Positions 33,399 to 42,543 of a stretch of 47,645 nt of DNA are shown piece by piece. Below the pieces are notes generated by a model. The model saw only the letters and a program-made list of their open reading frames with translations, searched no databases and was not told the origin of the DNA. Within the stretch, counting starts at the first letter, position 1. Each line of letters opens with the position of its first letter. This stretch comes from Prevotellaceae bacterium. GTDB taxonomy: Bacteria > Bacteroidota > Bacteroidia > Bacteroidales > Bacteroidaceae. The position numbers and the translations under genes were made by a program. The stretch is taken from contig JAQYPT010000101.1 in NCBI GenBank assembly GCA_028726625.1, forward strand, positions 1 through 47,645, read 5' to 3'.

Positions 33399-36300
33399 TC
33401 ATTCGTACAGTTTTTCGATGGTGGCGTGGTGGTAATAGTGAGTTAAGATCTCATCGTAGCCATATCCATCTTCACCCATCACGGCGGCACCTATTTGACA
33501 AAGTCCCACGCCGTGACCCCATCCAGCTCCAGTGAGGACAAACCTTTGTGGTACGCCATCAACCACATTCTCCTTGTCAACCACGAAGGCTGAACTGTAC
33601 AAGTGTGATTCCGACAGCGTTCTTCTTATCTCTAATTCCTTGCCTATGGTGAAGGTCAGTTCGCTTCCAACGATTTTCAGGCGGGCTATGCGTCCGCTCT
33701 TGCCTCGCTTCAGCGGCACCAAGTCCAGAATATCCCCAAAGGTCATGTTTGTCTTCTGCTCAATGAGCGCTTTCAGCTCCGTTTGGGTGTAGCTCACTTT
33801 CCATCGATAGAAGTCGGCAGTCTCTTGGTCATAGTCGTTCAATACCTGCGAGAGAATCTTTTTGTCAGTGGTGTGGCAGAAGGCTTCGGGTGCCGAGCGT
33901 ATCCATTCTTCGGCATTTTTCTCCACCGTCAGGTCGATGAGAGGCTCGGCTTTACCTTCCAGTTGTTGACGGTTGTCGCGTATGGCTTCCAGATAAGATT
34001 TATGCTCATCTTCCCAACAATACTCATACTCTTCGCTGATGCCGCCACAACATTTGCTAAAGCGAGCGTCGCATATCTCGCCCTCCGACAGCAGAATCTG
34101 CCCTCGTGTGCGGCGGATGGCGGTGGCCACGTTGGGACTTGTCTCCTTTGTGATGCCCTGATATCGCTGACAGTGGTCGTCTGCACACACATCGAAGAGC
34201 GTGTGATCTTCTCGGTCGTACCACTTAATCAACTCGTCGTCTTTCCGAATGAACGAGAAGAAGCTGTTCGCCGACTCTTTCAGGTTGCGGCGTTTCTCCA
34301 TCTGAGCCAGCAGCCAACTGCGTGAGATGACGGCATGTGCCTTCAGTAGTTCAAGCGAGGCCGTGGCGCTCATCTCGCTGGAGATGACACTCTCGAGGTA
34401 GGTTTCTACCGGCAGCTCGTTGATGGCGCATATCTTTTCGCTGTCCACGATGAGGCGCAGCACGCCTGGGAAGGTCTGCGACTCTTTGCGTTCCCAGTGG
34501 AAGTTGATGCCGATGGTCACGTCGTCAAGCGTGAACGACGCGTCAACTTGATGGGGCGTAAACGTCAACTCACGGTAAGTATTGCCATTCCAACCGATGC
34601 CGCCTTCGTGGAAGCGCACCGTTTGTTCGCCCGACACCACCTCACCTTTGGCCAAATAGGGCTTATTGAGCGTGAAACGTATCTCCTCTGCACTGACGAT
34701 TCCTACTGACACGCTGGGTTCTTGGTGATTCTCAATGGTTGCGAAGGTGGGCTGTTTTGCGCTTGAGGCTTTCGCCAGGCGGTCCAACACCTGTTGCATG
34801 TCCTGCTGGGAGATGCTCATCTCGCTTAGAATGTGATCGAGTTGTGCGGCCGTGAGCCGTTCAAAGTCTTCTTTCCGAGGTGTGATAATCAGTCCGGCCA
34901 TGTCTAAGGCACCGGGACTGATGAGCATTTGGTCTGCCCCCTCAGCGAAGTAGCAGTCGGGGCGGTGCTTCTTTCTGGGGAATACCACCGAAACATAATC
35001 GTCATCCTGTCGCCAAGCCACGATGTTCATCATGGGTTCCGTGTCACCTTCGTGCAGGGGAAGGGCCCGATACAGTTCGCGGAAGAGCTTTTCACCTGCC
35101 TTGGCTGAGCGGCACTTGATGGCGAAGGCGTGGCACGGATATGCCTTCACCACAGCCAGTTGGTCGTCTTCACTCAGCGATATCACAGGCTCTAAGGAGT
35201 GTGCAAGCCGTTGCCATGCCTGCTGTAGAGGCAGGACGCAGCTGCTGCCGCCTTGGAAATGGGCATGATCGGGGGCCGATGCGCCACATCGGGGACCGTT
35301 GTAGAACACCATCAGCTCGGGAAAGTAATCCAGCAGCTTGTATATTTCAGCATAATGCGGGGCTATTTGTTGGGGTTCATGCCTCCGAAGTGGGATGGTA
35401 TAATGTTCGGGCAGGATGGGGAAAGGATTGATGAGTAATTCAAAATCCTTGTCAATTGTCTTCGTCATCTGCTCTTCCGGTCGGTTTTTCTCGCAGAGGA
35501 AGCAAGGGCGGGCGGCCAACGATTTGTGGTCAATCTTGGCACCCGTTGACACCATTCGTGCTGGATTGAACTGAATGGTGAAGCTGTTGTCGCCCAAAAG
35601 TAGCTGTCGGGTTCCCACTTGTTTGAGTTCTCTGAACCGCTGATGGGCACTTTCCCAAACCTCCAGTTGGCGGTTGGTGAACCGGTGCAACTGGCTCTCT
35701 ACTATGCTTTCGCTCTTTCCGCTCACCATTTGGCGTCGTGCCTGAATCTCCAAGGTGCGCAGTCGGTCTTTGTATTGGTTGTTCTGGTTCTGTTTCTCCA
35801 CGCTCAAGTCATGGTCGCTGTTGCCATTCCATCGCCGACAGAGATACAACTCTTCGAAGATACGCCCTATCTTGTATTTGCGTGAGAAGAGCAGTCCCAG
35901 CGCATAGTCTTCGCCATAGCTGGTGTTGGGTACCTGTATCTGTCGTAACAAAGGTGTGAAAAAGGCTCTGGGAGCTCCAAGCCCATTGATGCGAAGAGCA
36001 TTGTTTGGGCCATTCTCATCTGTCCATTCGCTATGACTGATAAGGCCAGGTGGTATTGTTTGCAGATTGAAGTCGCACAGGCGGTAGCTGCCTATCATCA
36101 TGGCGGCTCCTTGCTCATAGAAGGCGTTTATTAAGCGTTGCAGTGTTTGTGGCGACGAATATAGGTCGTCGCTGTCCAACTGTACGGCGAACCGTCCGCA
36201 GCGTTCGTCGTTTACGGCCATGTTCCAGCAACCGCCGATGCCCAGGTCGGTACGCTCGGGGATGAGGTGAATCAATCGTTCATAAGTGCGAGTCAATTCC

Positions 36301-37193
36301 TCTACGATGTGCGTAGTGTCATCTGTTGAATGGTTGTCTACCACGATTACGTTGAAAGGAAATGTCGTTTGTTGTGCGAATGCCGACTTGATAGCATCAG
36401 AAATTGTCTTTTCGCGGTTGAAAACAGGGATAATTACCGAAGCTTCAAACTCGAAGTCCTGCTCTTCAAAATCAGGTCGGTTATATGCCGTGGTGTCTAT
36501 CTTTGCACCCAGTGTGGTCAGGTGTGCCGTGGCTGCGTGTTCCATCTCCGTTTGCGCCTCCCGATTGTTCGGGTCCACATAGTCAAACTGCTTTTCTCCA
36601 CTCAGTCGGTTGTCTACCTGTTGCTCGGTATAAAGCATTTCGTCGAGGTGGAAGATGGTACCTTGCGTGCTGAGAAAGAGGCGCAGGTCGTAGAATCCGG
36701 CATACAAGTAATCGTCCCTGTCGGCTTGTTCTGCGAATGCCTTGCAGGTCTCTGTCTTCAGCAACAGCAGCTGTCCGAAATTAAAATCATCTCGGATGCT
36801 CCCCTCCTGGTAATCAATCACGGGATGCGGCTGCCGCTTTCCGTTCACACTGACGTAGTGGTCGCTGTACACGCAGGTGGCATTAGCGTCGACTGCCACG
36901 CGCAGCCACCGGTCCATGGCATGAAATCCCAGCGTGAATGGTGTGGCCTTCCTGCTGAGAAGGATATAATCGGCAGAAGCCAATTGGGCCATTTTCCTCA
37001 TCGTTTTGGATGACGTGAGGCGGTCAATGCGGACTAAGGAACAGTCGTGAGGAACTTCGTTTTCATTCGTGAACTGTTCCGAAACCATCAGATAAATTTG
37101 TCGTACACACTTGCTTTGTCGCAAGTCGTGAAGGGTGTTTTCCATCACGGCGATGTCGTCGCACGGTAAGAAGCAGTCTATATTTTCTCTCAT
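33399..37193 (-). CDS. 1264-residue fusion: GT2 glycosyltransferase - DUF4922 - SpoIID/LytB-like
   Basis: Three modules are visible. An N-terminal part (1-240) looks like a degenerate glycosyltransferase fold (ADYILLSRKATPFTL). A full GT2 domain runs 251-460 (ASVIIPVFNREKTISDAIKS, QLDSDDLY at 338-345, SYGEDYALGLLF at 425-436). A DUF4922 domain covers about 530-800, with CFLCEKNRPEEQ (564-575) and PDHAHFQGG (641-649). The H-x-H-x-Q is that of GalT, Ap4A phosphorylase and VTC2-type nucleotidyl enzymes. A SpoIID/LytB domain covers about 860-1250: INELPVETYLESVISSEMS with the catalytic-type Glu940, AHAVISRSWLL, RFSKCCGGISEEYEYCW, and GAGWGHGVGLCQIGAAVMG. There is no signal peptide or membrane helix, which is strange for a peptidoglycan lytic domain. 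I start at MRENID because the longer reading begins inside a promoter-bearing repeat. Confidence 0.85.
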   Translation of the reverse strand: MRENIDCFLPCDDIAVMENTLHDLRQSKCVRQIYLMVSEQFTNENEVPHDCSLVRIDRLTSSKTMRKMAQLASADYILLSRKATPFTLGFHAMDRWLRVAVDANATCVYSDHYVSVNGKRQPHPVIDYQEGSIRDDFNFGQLLLLKTETCKAFAEQADRDDYLYAGFYDLRLFLSTQGTIFHLDEMLYTEQQVDNRLSGEKQFDYVDPNNREAQTEMEHAATAHLTTLGAKIDTTAYNRPDFEEQDFEFEASVIIPVFNREKTISDAIKSAFAQQTTFPFNVIVVDNHSTDDTTHIVEELTRTYERLIHLIPERTDLGIGGCWNMAVNDERCGRFAVQLDSDDLYSSPQTLQRLINAFYEQGAAMMIGSYRLCDFNLQTIPPGLISHSEWTDENGPNNALRINGLGAPRAFFTPLLRQIQVPNTSYGEDYALGLLFSRKYKIGRIFEELYLCRRWNGNSDHDLSVEKQNQNNQYKDRLRTLEIQARRQMVSGKSESIVESQLHRFTNRQLEVWESAHQRFRELKQVGTRQLLLGDNSFTIQFNPARMVSTGAKIDHKSLAARPCFLCEKNRPEEQMTKTIDKDFELLINPFPILPEHYTIPLRRHEPQQIAPHYAEIYKLLDYFPELMVFYNGPRCGASAPDHAHFQGGSSCVLPLQQAWQRLAHSLEPVISLSEDDQLAVVKAYPCHAFAIKCRSAKAGEKLFRELYRALPLHEGDTEPMMNIVAWRQDDDYVSVVFPRKKHRPDCYFAEGADQMLISPGALDMAGLIITPRKEDFERLTAAQLDHILSEMSISQQDMQQVLDRLAKASSAKQPTFATIENHQEPSVSVGIVSAEEIRFTLNKPYLAKGEVVSGEQTVRFHEGGIGWNGNTYRELTFTPHQVDASFTLDDVTIGINFHWERKESQTFPGVLRLIVDSEKICAINELPVETYLESVISSEMSATASLELLKAHAVISRSWLLAQMEKRRNLKESANSFFSFIRKDDELIKWYDREDHTLFDVCADDHCQRYQGITKETSPNVATAIRRTRGQILLSEGEICDARFSKCCGGISEEYEYCWEDEHKSYLEAIRDNRQQLEGKAEPLIDLTVEKNAEEWIRSAPEAFCHTTDKKILSQVLNDYDQETADFYRWKVSYTQTELKALIEQKTNMTFGDILDLVPLKRGKSGRIARLKIVGSELTFTIGKELEIRRTLSESHLYSSAFVVDKENVVDGVPQRFVLTGAGWGHGVGLCQIGAAVMGEDGYGYDEILTHYYHHATIEKLYE

Positions 37194-37263
37194 TATTTTG
37201 GTTTTTACATGAACGGATTTGGTTTCTGAGCGAGATAAGCTTGTGCTCTTGTTTGTAATTGTT

Positions 37264-37363
37264 GAGGCGTAGCCTGTTTTATGCAAAGTTAGTGCAAGCC
37301 GAAGACAAAGGAAGTTTACTTACTTTGTTGAGCCGCAGCCTATCTTATGCAAAGATAGTGCAA
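37264..37363 (+). repeat. promoter-bearing intergenic repeat, copies A and B
   Basis: Two modules alternate. Module 1 is GAGGCGTAGCCTGTTTTATG and CAAAGTTAGTGCAA (37264-37297), repeated with changes at 37330-37363. Module 2 starts CAAAGTTAGTGCAAGCCGAA and ends TTACTTACTTTG (37284-37327). The same two modules return upstream of rlmN. Each module 1 contains CAAAGnTA, which is TAnnTTTG on the minus strand. It sits directly upstream of the large fusion gene. Confidence 0.8.
37284..37291 (-). promoter_or_regulatory. -7 box TAACTTTG for the large fusion gene (inside repeat A)
   Basis: TAnnTTTG match inside the repeat, about 90 bp before the MRENID start codon. A second box, TATCTTTG, lies inside repeat B at 37350-37357. 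Neither has a perfect -33 TTTG. Confidence 0.5.
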
Positions 37364-38097
37364 AAAGCCCACAAAAAGAAATGAACAACCTACTTTTTTA
37401 CCGTCCGCCTTTCTGACTATCAATGAAGTGTTGAGTTGACGGCATCCGTTTGTGAATCATCATCGTGTTGGATGATGAATATTCTTGACAATCAACCTCT
37501 CTATATTTTGCGTTTTTGCCAACAAACGGGTAGTAAGGCGCAAATACGAGAAATATGAGCGATTTTAAGAAGTTGTTGACAATCAAATTCTTATGTATAT
37601 TTATCCCTGTTCGTCCCCCGCTATTCACGCACTTTTTCGACAAAAGCAAAGCTATTGGCATTCAATTCACATGCTTTTGAACCTCAATAGCATGCTTATT
37701 GTGCTTCTTTAGCGATGCTTTTTAACCCCTAAAATGCCCGTTTTGAAGTTGAAAACGATTTTTCTTGCCTCCCAAATCGTTCTTTTGCTCCTGGTAAGCC
37801 TATTGATTTTTTCTAGAATATGCTTTTTTATGGGGCGATTTTGACCATAAATTTGATAAAAAATAAGGACAATTTGTAGGGTTGTGATATATCGCTTTCC
37901 GCGCAAAAAAACGGTTTCATTTGTAGGGTGGCATAATCATCCAACATCTGCCATCTTCGCTTTTTCATCTTTTGCAGAATTTATTCTTTGGCTGTTTAGT
38001 CACGCAAAATTCGCAGAAACAACAGATTTTTTGCGTGAATCAGGGTTGTAATTTTCGTTTTTATATATTAGGTGTAGGATGTTCCAGGCTTTTTGTG
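37364..38097. other. AT-rich intergenic region between the divergent fusion gene and rlmN
   Basis: I find no credible gene. Short minus-strand open frames (87 and 65 codons) have low-complexity, patternless translations and no promoter box. The stretch is AT-rich with many T and A runs, and is flanked on both sides by the two-module repeat. Confidence 0.5.
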
Positions 38098-38105
38098 TAC
38101 CTTTG
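38098..38105 (+). promoter_or_regulatory. -7 box TACCTTTG upstream of rlmN
   Basis: Exact TAnnTTTG match 104 bp before the rlmN start. It abuts CAAAGATA (38106-38113), which is TATCTTTG on the minus strand, giving a near-perfect palindrome of two opposed boxes. Confidence 0.5.
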
Positions 38106-38182
38106 CAAAGATAGTGCGAGCAGAAAGCAAAGCAAGTATTACTTACTTTGCAGCGGCGAAGCCTGTCTTCAGCAAAGTGCAG
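38106..38182 (+). repeat. promoter-bearing intergenic repeat, copy C
   Basis: Module 2 (CAAAGATAGTGCGAGCAGAA to TTACTTACTTTG, 38106-38150) is followed by module 1 (GCGGCGAAGCCTGTCTTCAG, 38153-38182), in the same orientation as the copies near 37264. It lies in the rlmN leader. Confidence 0.75.
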
Positions 38183-38209
38183 GTGGCGATTTAACAAACA
38201 AGATCAAAA

Positions 38210-39241
38210 ATGGAAACTGGTAAGAAAAAGCTGTTGGGAATGACGCTGAGCGAACTCAAAGAGGTAGCTCAGACGTTGGGAATGCCTTCGTTCGCAGGCG
38301 GACAGATGGCTAAATGGCTCTACCAGCGGCAGGTGACGAGCATCGACGAGATGACTGACATCTCTAAGTCGAACCGTGAACGGCTGGCCGAAGAATATGA
38401 AGTTGGCTGCATGGCGCACATCGATGCGCAGTATTCGAAAGACGGAACCATCAAATATCTGTTTCCAACCGCCTCGGGAAAGTTTGTAGAAACCGTGTTC
38501 ATCCCCGATGACGACCGCGCCACCCTGTGCGTGTCCTGTCAGGTGGGATGCAAGATGAACTGCCTGTTCTGTCAGACTGGCAAGCAGGGGTTTGAAGGTA
38601 ATCTGACCTATGCCGATATCCTCAACCAGGTGTACTCACTGCCCGAACGCGACAGGCTGACCAACATTGTGTTCATGGGTCAGGGTGAACCGATGGATAA
38701 TTTGGACAATGTGCTGAGGGTAACGCAGGTGATGACCGCCGATTACGGCTATGCCTGGAGTCCCAAGCGCATCACTGTGAGCAGTGTGGGCGTGAAAGGC
38801 AAGTTGAAACGCTTTCTGGATGAGAGCGATTGCCATGTGGCCATCAGTCTGCATTCGGCCTTGCCCGAGCAGCGCAGCATGTTGATGCCCGCAGAAAAAG
38901 GTATGCCCATTGAGCAGATTGTTGATCTATTGCGCGGCTACGACTTTGCTCACCAACGCCGGTTGTCGTTCGAATACATCGTCTTTGGCGGACTGAACGA
39001 CACGCCGATGCACGCCCGCAGAATTATTGACCTGCTGCGTGGACTGGACTGCCGCGTCAACTTGATACGCTTCCATCAGATTCCGAACGTGCCATTGAAA
39101 GGTGCCGACGAGCAGACGATGGAAAACTTTCGCAACTACCTCACTTCGCATGGCGTTTTCACTACCATCCGGGCCAGTCGTGGGCAGGACATCTTCGCAG
39201 CCTGTGGCCTGTTGAGTACGGCTAAAAAAGTTGGTGCATGA
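38210..39241 (+). CDS. rlmN: 23S rRNA (A2503-C2) / tRNA (A37-C2) methyltransferase
   Basis: Radical-SAM enzyme that methylates C2 of adenosine in 23S rRNA and some tRNAs. The 343-residue protein has the SAM/[4Fe-4S] motif CKMNCLFC (Cys114, 118, 121) within LCVSCQVGCKMNCLFCQTG. MGQGEPMDNLDNVLR and the HSALPEQRSMLMPAEKG segment follow, and the second catalytic Cys is Cys332 in FAACGLL, needed to resolve the methylated intermediate. Length is normal for RlmN. Its last four bases overlap the start of the next gene (ATGA), so the two are translationally coupled. Confidence 0.96.
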   Translation: METGKKKLLGMTLSELKEVAQTLGMPSFAGGQMAKWLYQRQVTSIDEMTDISKSNRERLAEEYEVGCMAHIDAQYSKDGTIKYLFPTASGKFVETVFIPDDDRATLCVSCQVGCKMNCLFCQTGKQGFEGNLTYADILNQVYSLPERDRLTNIVFMGQGEPMDNLDNVLRVTQVMTADYGYAWSPKRITVSSVGVKGKLKRFLDESDCHVAISLHSALPEQRSMLMPAEKGMPIEQIVDLLRGYDFAHQRRLSFEYIVFGGLNDTPMHARRIIDLLRGLDCRVNLIRFHQIPNVPLKGADEQTMENFRNYLTSHGVFTTIRASRGQDIFAACGLLSTAKKVGA

Positions 39242-40179
39242 GCAGGCTTAGTTGGGTAGTTGCCCTTGCTGCCACGCTGCTCTTGACAGCCTGCCGGCAA
39301 CAACAACGCCCGCTGCCCGCTGCCTCGGCGAGCCCTTACGAGGTTCTGGTGATGGGTGATGCCGACAGTTTGGTGAGCCACATGTTGTCGGTGCCGATGC
39401 CGGCACTGCCACAAAGTGAGCCGATGTTCAACGTTCGGCAGGTTGATCCTGCTCGGTTCAAGGGAAAGTTGTTGCTGGCGCGCAATGTTGTGGTGGTGAG
39501 GCAGAACCGAAAATGGCTTGGCAAGCCCTCGCTCCACATCGAGCGCGACCGCCATGCGCGACCGCAATTAATGGTCTATGTTGACGTGGGGTCGGCCGAC
39601 GACCTGAAGCAATTCATCGCCACGAACCAACAACGAGTGAGGCAGCTGCTGGTGACCAACGAATATCTGTCGGCCATTCTCCAGCTCCAGCGAAAGCATT
39701 CCGTGCGAGGTGGAAGGCTCATCGACTCGATGTTCCACCATACGGTGCTGCTACCTGCGGACATGACCTACCACAAGGTGGGCAAAGACTTCCTCTGGGT
39801 GTCCAACAATGCGGCGCAGGGCATGCAGAACTTGTGTGTCTACACCCTAAGCGGAATGGATGACCAGTCAGCCGAACGCATGGACAGTGTGCTGAAGGCG
39901 AACATGAAAGGCGAGACCGACCGCATGTACATGCGCACCGTGGCCCGCTCCATGACACAAGAAAACGTCAGAATCGGCAGACAGTCATGCCAGCTGCAGC
40001 GTGGACTGTGGGAGATGGTGGGCGACGCTATGGGCGGTCCGTTGGTGAGACGCATCGTCAAAGACAGCGTAGCCGGTAAGTCACTGGTACTCGATGCCTT
40101 CGTCTATGCGCCCGAAATGGGTAAGCGCAACAAGATGCGTGAGATGGAAGCGGTACTGCTGACCGTGAAACGAAAATAA
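39238..40179 (+). CDS. DUF4837 family lipoprotein
   Basis: The 313-residue protein has signal sequence MSRLSWVVALAATLLLTAC and a lipobox (LLTAC). YEVLVMGDADSLVSHMLSVPMPALPQSEPMFNVRQVD and ARNVVVVRQNRKWLGKPSLHIERD follow, as in DUF4837 proteins of Bacteroidetes. Function is unknown; it should be an envelope lipoprotein. It starts inside the last codons of rlmN, a linkage I consider typical of the order but that has no known biochemical reason. Confidence 0.8.
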   Translation: MSRLSWVVALAATLLLTACRQQQRPLPAASASPYEVLVMGDADSLVSHMLSVPMPALPQSEPMFNVRQVDPARFKGKLLLARNVVVVRQNRKWLGKPSLHIERDRHARPQLMVYVDVGSADDLKQFIATNQQRVRQLLVTNEYLSAILQLQRKHSVRGGRLIDSMFHHTVLLPADMTYHKVGKDFLWVSNNAAQGMQNLCVYTLSGMDDQSAERMDSVLKANMKGETDRMYMRTVARSMTQENVRIGRQSCQLQRGLWEMVGDAMGGPLVRRIVKDSVAGKSLVLDAFVYAPEMGKRNKMREMEAVLLTVKRK

Positions 40180-40248
40180 AGATAGGGGGAGAGAAGACAG
40201 GTCACAGCCGTCACTCATGGTCCCCATGATATATAAACAAATTCTCTT

Positions 40249-41373
40249 ATGAACAACAGAAAAATTCGTGTGGCTCTTACACACGGTGATACGAACGGTA
40301 TCGGATATGAACTAATTTTTAAAACTTTCGCAGCTCCAGAGATGTTAGAGCTCTGCACGCCCATCATCTATGGGTCGCCCAAGATTGCTGCTTACCACCG
40401 AAAGGCGCTGGACATCCAGGCCAACTTCAGCATCATCAATACGGCTGATGAGGTGTGTGACGGTCGCATCAACCTGATGACCTGCTTTGATGACGAGGTG
40501 AAAGTGGAGTTGGGAACCCCTACGGAAGAGTCGGGACAGGCGGCAGTGCGTGCCCTCGACCGTGCCATGACCGATTATCGGGAAGGGGTTTACGACGTGC
40601 TGGTGGCGGCTCCCATGAGCGCCGATGGCATTAAGTTTGGCAACCTCACATTCGATAGTTTGGAAAACTATCTCCAGACTTGTTTGGGAGAGGGGAAGAA
40701 AACCACCACATTGTACCTGAACGACTTCATGCATGTGGCCATGGTGGCCGACGATCAACCTCTGAAATCGGCCATGGAGAACATCACGTTGGAAAACATT
40801 GTTCACAAGGCAGCTATCCTGTACCTCACCTTGAAGCGTGACCTGCGTGTCGCCAATCCGCGCATTGCAGTGCTGGGTCTTAATCCGAAGGCTGATGGGG
40901 CAGAGGAGCAGGAAATCATTCGTCCGGCCGTTGCCAAGCTTTCGGATGCTGGCATGTGCGCATTCGGTCCTTATGCGGCCGAGACGTTCTTTGGCTCCAA
41001 CGAATATGATACGTTCGATGGCATCTTGGCCATGTATCACGACCAGGCCATGTTGCCTTTTAAGACGCTGTCGCTGGAAGAGGGTGTGAGTGCCATCGCC
41101 AACCTGCCCATCGTATGCACCAAAACCAATTATACACCAATGTTCGAGGTGCCCGGTCAAGGCATCGTCAACGAGAATCCGTTCAGGCAAGCCGTTTATC
41201 TGGCTATCGACATCTACCGCAATCGACTCAGTTATGATGAGCCGTTGAAGAATCCGCTTCCCAAGCTCTATCATGAGCGTCGCGAGGAACGTGACAAGAG
41301 CCGATTCAATGTGTCCAAGCGTCAGGCGAGGGGCGACCAGCAGGGTAGTCAGCCAAGGAAAGATGAAAAGTAA
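40249..41373 (+). CDS. pdxA: PdxA-like protein with degenerate active site
   Basis: The 374-residue protein resembles 4-hydroxythreonine-4-phosphate dehydrogenases of pyridoxal phosphate synthesis end to end: [81 protein letters not shown]. Key catalytic positions differ from the E. coli enzyme as I recall it. The GHTE motif is SLEN (137-140). The TTH metal His is Asp169 (ADDQPL). The NPHAG metal His is Lys214 (NPKAD). The SxDHGTA segment is KTNYTPM (292-298). Only His264 of YHDQ remains. The frame is intact and long, so it is expressed, but as a dehydrogenase it is doubtful. It carries a charged C-terminal tail that overlaps the next gene by 11 bp. Confidence 0.8.
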   Translation: MNNRKIRVALTHGDTNGIGYELIFKTFAAPEMLELCTPIIYGSPKIAAYHRKALDIQANFSIINTADEVCDGRINLMTCFDDEVKVELGTPTEESGQAAVRALDRAMTDYREGVYDVLVAAPMSADGIKFGNLTFDSLENYLQTCLGEGKKTTTLYLNDFMHVAMVADDQPLKSAMENITLENIVHKAAILYLTLKRDLRVANPRIAVLGLNPKADGAEEQEIIRPAVAKLSDAGMCAFGPYAAETFFGSNEYDTFDGILAMYHDQAMLPFKTLSLEEGVSAIANLPIVCTKTNYTPMFEVPGQGIVNENPFRQAVYLAIDIYRNRLSYDEPLKNPLPKLYHERREERDKSRFNVSKRQARGDQQGSQPRKDEK

Positions 41374-42427
41374 ATATCAGAATGGCTTCTTCATTTTTGG
41401 GATAGTCATTCTCGTCATCATGATTACCCAACTCGATTTCGCCGAAGTGTGGAACGGGTTGACCCATGCTGGCTATTGGTTTTTTGCCATTGTAGCCCTG
41501 TGGGCGGTGTTGTATGTCTTCAATACCGCAGCTTGGTACCTAATCATCCGAAGCAGTGAGTCCGTCTATCCACCGCAAGAACTGACAAATGGTGATGTCG
41601 ACGCAGCTCGGAAGCCTGTGAAGAAGGTGGGCTTTTGGTGGCTCTACAAAATTACCGTGTCGGGGTTCGCACTCAACTACGCCACTCCTGGTGGCCTGAT
41701 GGGTGGCGAGCCTTACCGCATTATGGAACTATCACCACGGATTGGAGCCGAGCGAGCGTCGTCATCGGTGATTCTATATGTGATGACGCACATCTTCACC
41801 CATTTCTGTTTCTGGGCTGTCTGCATCGTGCTGTACCTGCTCACGCAGCCCATGTCCGTTAAGATGGGGCTGTTGTTGGCTGCCGCAGCTGTGTTTTGTG
41901 GACTGGGCATCTGGTTCTTTCTGGTGGGGTATCAAAAGGGATTGGCAGTACGTATGATGAATGTACTGCGCCACATACCCTTTGTTAAGAAGTGGGCACA
42001 GCCTTTCGTGGAAAAGCATAGGCAGCAACTGGACACCGTAGACCGACAAATTGCGGCCTTGCACCAGCAAAATCCCAAGACTTTCTTGTCGGCCGTGGGG
42101 TTGGAAATGGCATGTAGGTTCTTGTCGGCACTGGAGGTGATGTTCATCCTCATGGTGTTGATGCCACATGTAGACTATCTGCATTGTGTGCTGGTTTTGG
42201 CGTTCACATCGCTGTTTGCCAACTTGTTGTTCTTCATGCCCCTGCAATTGGGTGGTCGCGAGGGCGGCTTCCTGATGTCAGTATCGGCCTTAGGCATGAC
42301 GGCCAGCGCGGGTATTTTCGTGGCTCTGCTGGTCAGACTGCGTGAGTTGGTGTGGACAGGCATCGGACTGTTATTCATCAAGATCAACGAACGGAAGGGT
42401 CAGGCTCCGGAGAAAGGCAATCCTTAA
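41363..42427 (+). CDS. lysylphosphatidylglycerol synthase TM region-like (flippase-like) membrane protein
   Basis: A 354-residue inner membrane protein with about eight helices. [21 protein letters not shown] (near 105-125) and [26 protein letters not shown] (near 285-310), with GG-E and P-x-x-x-G-x-R-E, are the conserved segments of the UPF0104/LPG_synthase_TM family. The catalytic DUF2156 domain of true MprF proteins is missing. Relatives are thought to move lipids or lipid-linked sugars; the substrate here is unknown. I chose the ATG overlapping the pdxA stop (ATGAAAAGTAA) because it begins at the first helix; a longer frame within pdxA has no family support. Confidence 0.85.
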   Translation: MKSKYQNGFFIFGIVILVIMITQLDFAEVWNGLTHAGYWFFAIVALWAVLYVFNTAAWYLIIRSSESVYPPQELTNGDVDAARKPVKKVGFWWLYKITVSGFALNYATPGGLMGGEPYRIMELSPRIGAERASSSVILYVMTHIFTHFCFWAVCIVLYLLTQPMSVKMGLLLAAAAVFCGLGIWFFLVGYQKGLAVRMMNVLRHIPFVKKWAQPFVEKHRQQLDTVDRQIAALHQQNPKTFLSAVGLEMACRFLSALEVMFILMVLMPHVDYLHCVLVLAFTSLFANLLFFMPLQLGGREGGFLMSVSALGMTASAGIFVALLVRLRELVWTGIGLLFIKINERKGQAPEKGNP

Positions 42428-42528
42428 CCCACCAGATGGAGGGGCAGACTGATGATTGCTATATAATAAGGTGGAACGACCGCACGTAAAAACTCAGTCA
42501 TCCTTGCGGCTATCTCGAATAAATTGTT

Positions 42529-42536
42529 TAATTTTG
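42529..42536 (+). promoter_or_regulatory. -7 box TAATTTTG upstream of the sigma-54 activator
   Basis: TAnnTTTG match with CTTG 22 bp upstream. It ends only seven bases before the ATG, so a transcript from it would have almost no leader. Confidence 0.4.
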
Positions 42537-42543
42537 TCAACCA

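Noticed and set aside
34497..36673. Long plus-strand frames opposite the fusion gene
   Set aside because: They are shadows of a high-confidence minus-strand protein whose motifs account for the codon pattern.
33399..37286. Start of the fusion protein at the most upstream ATG
   Set aside because: That ATG lies inside the intergenic repeat and overlaps the likely -7 box, and the extra 31 residues are Ser/Thr/Lys-rich without pattern.
37398..37906. Two small minus-strand genes between the fusion gene and rlmN
   Set aside because: The translations are low-complexity and basic with no family pattern, no promoter box at a useful distance, and the DNA has the T/A-run character of intergenic sequence.
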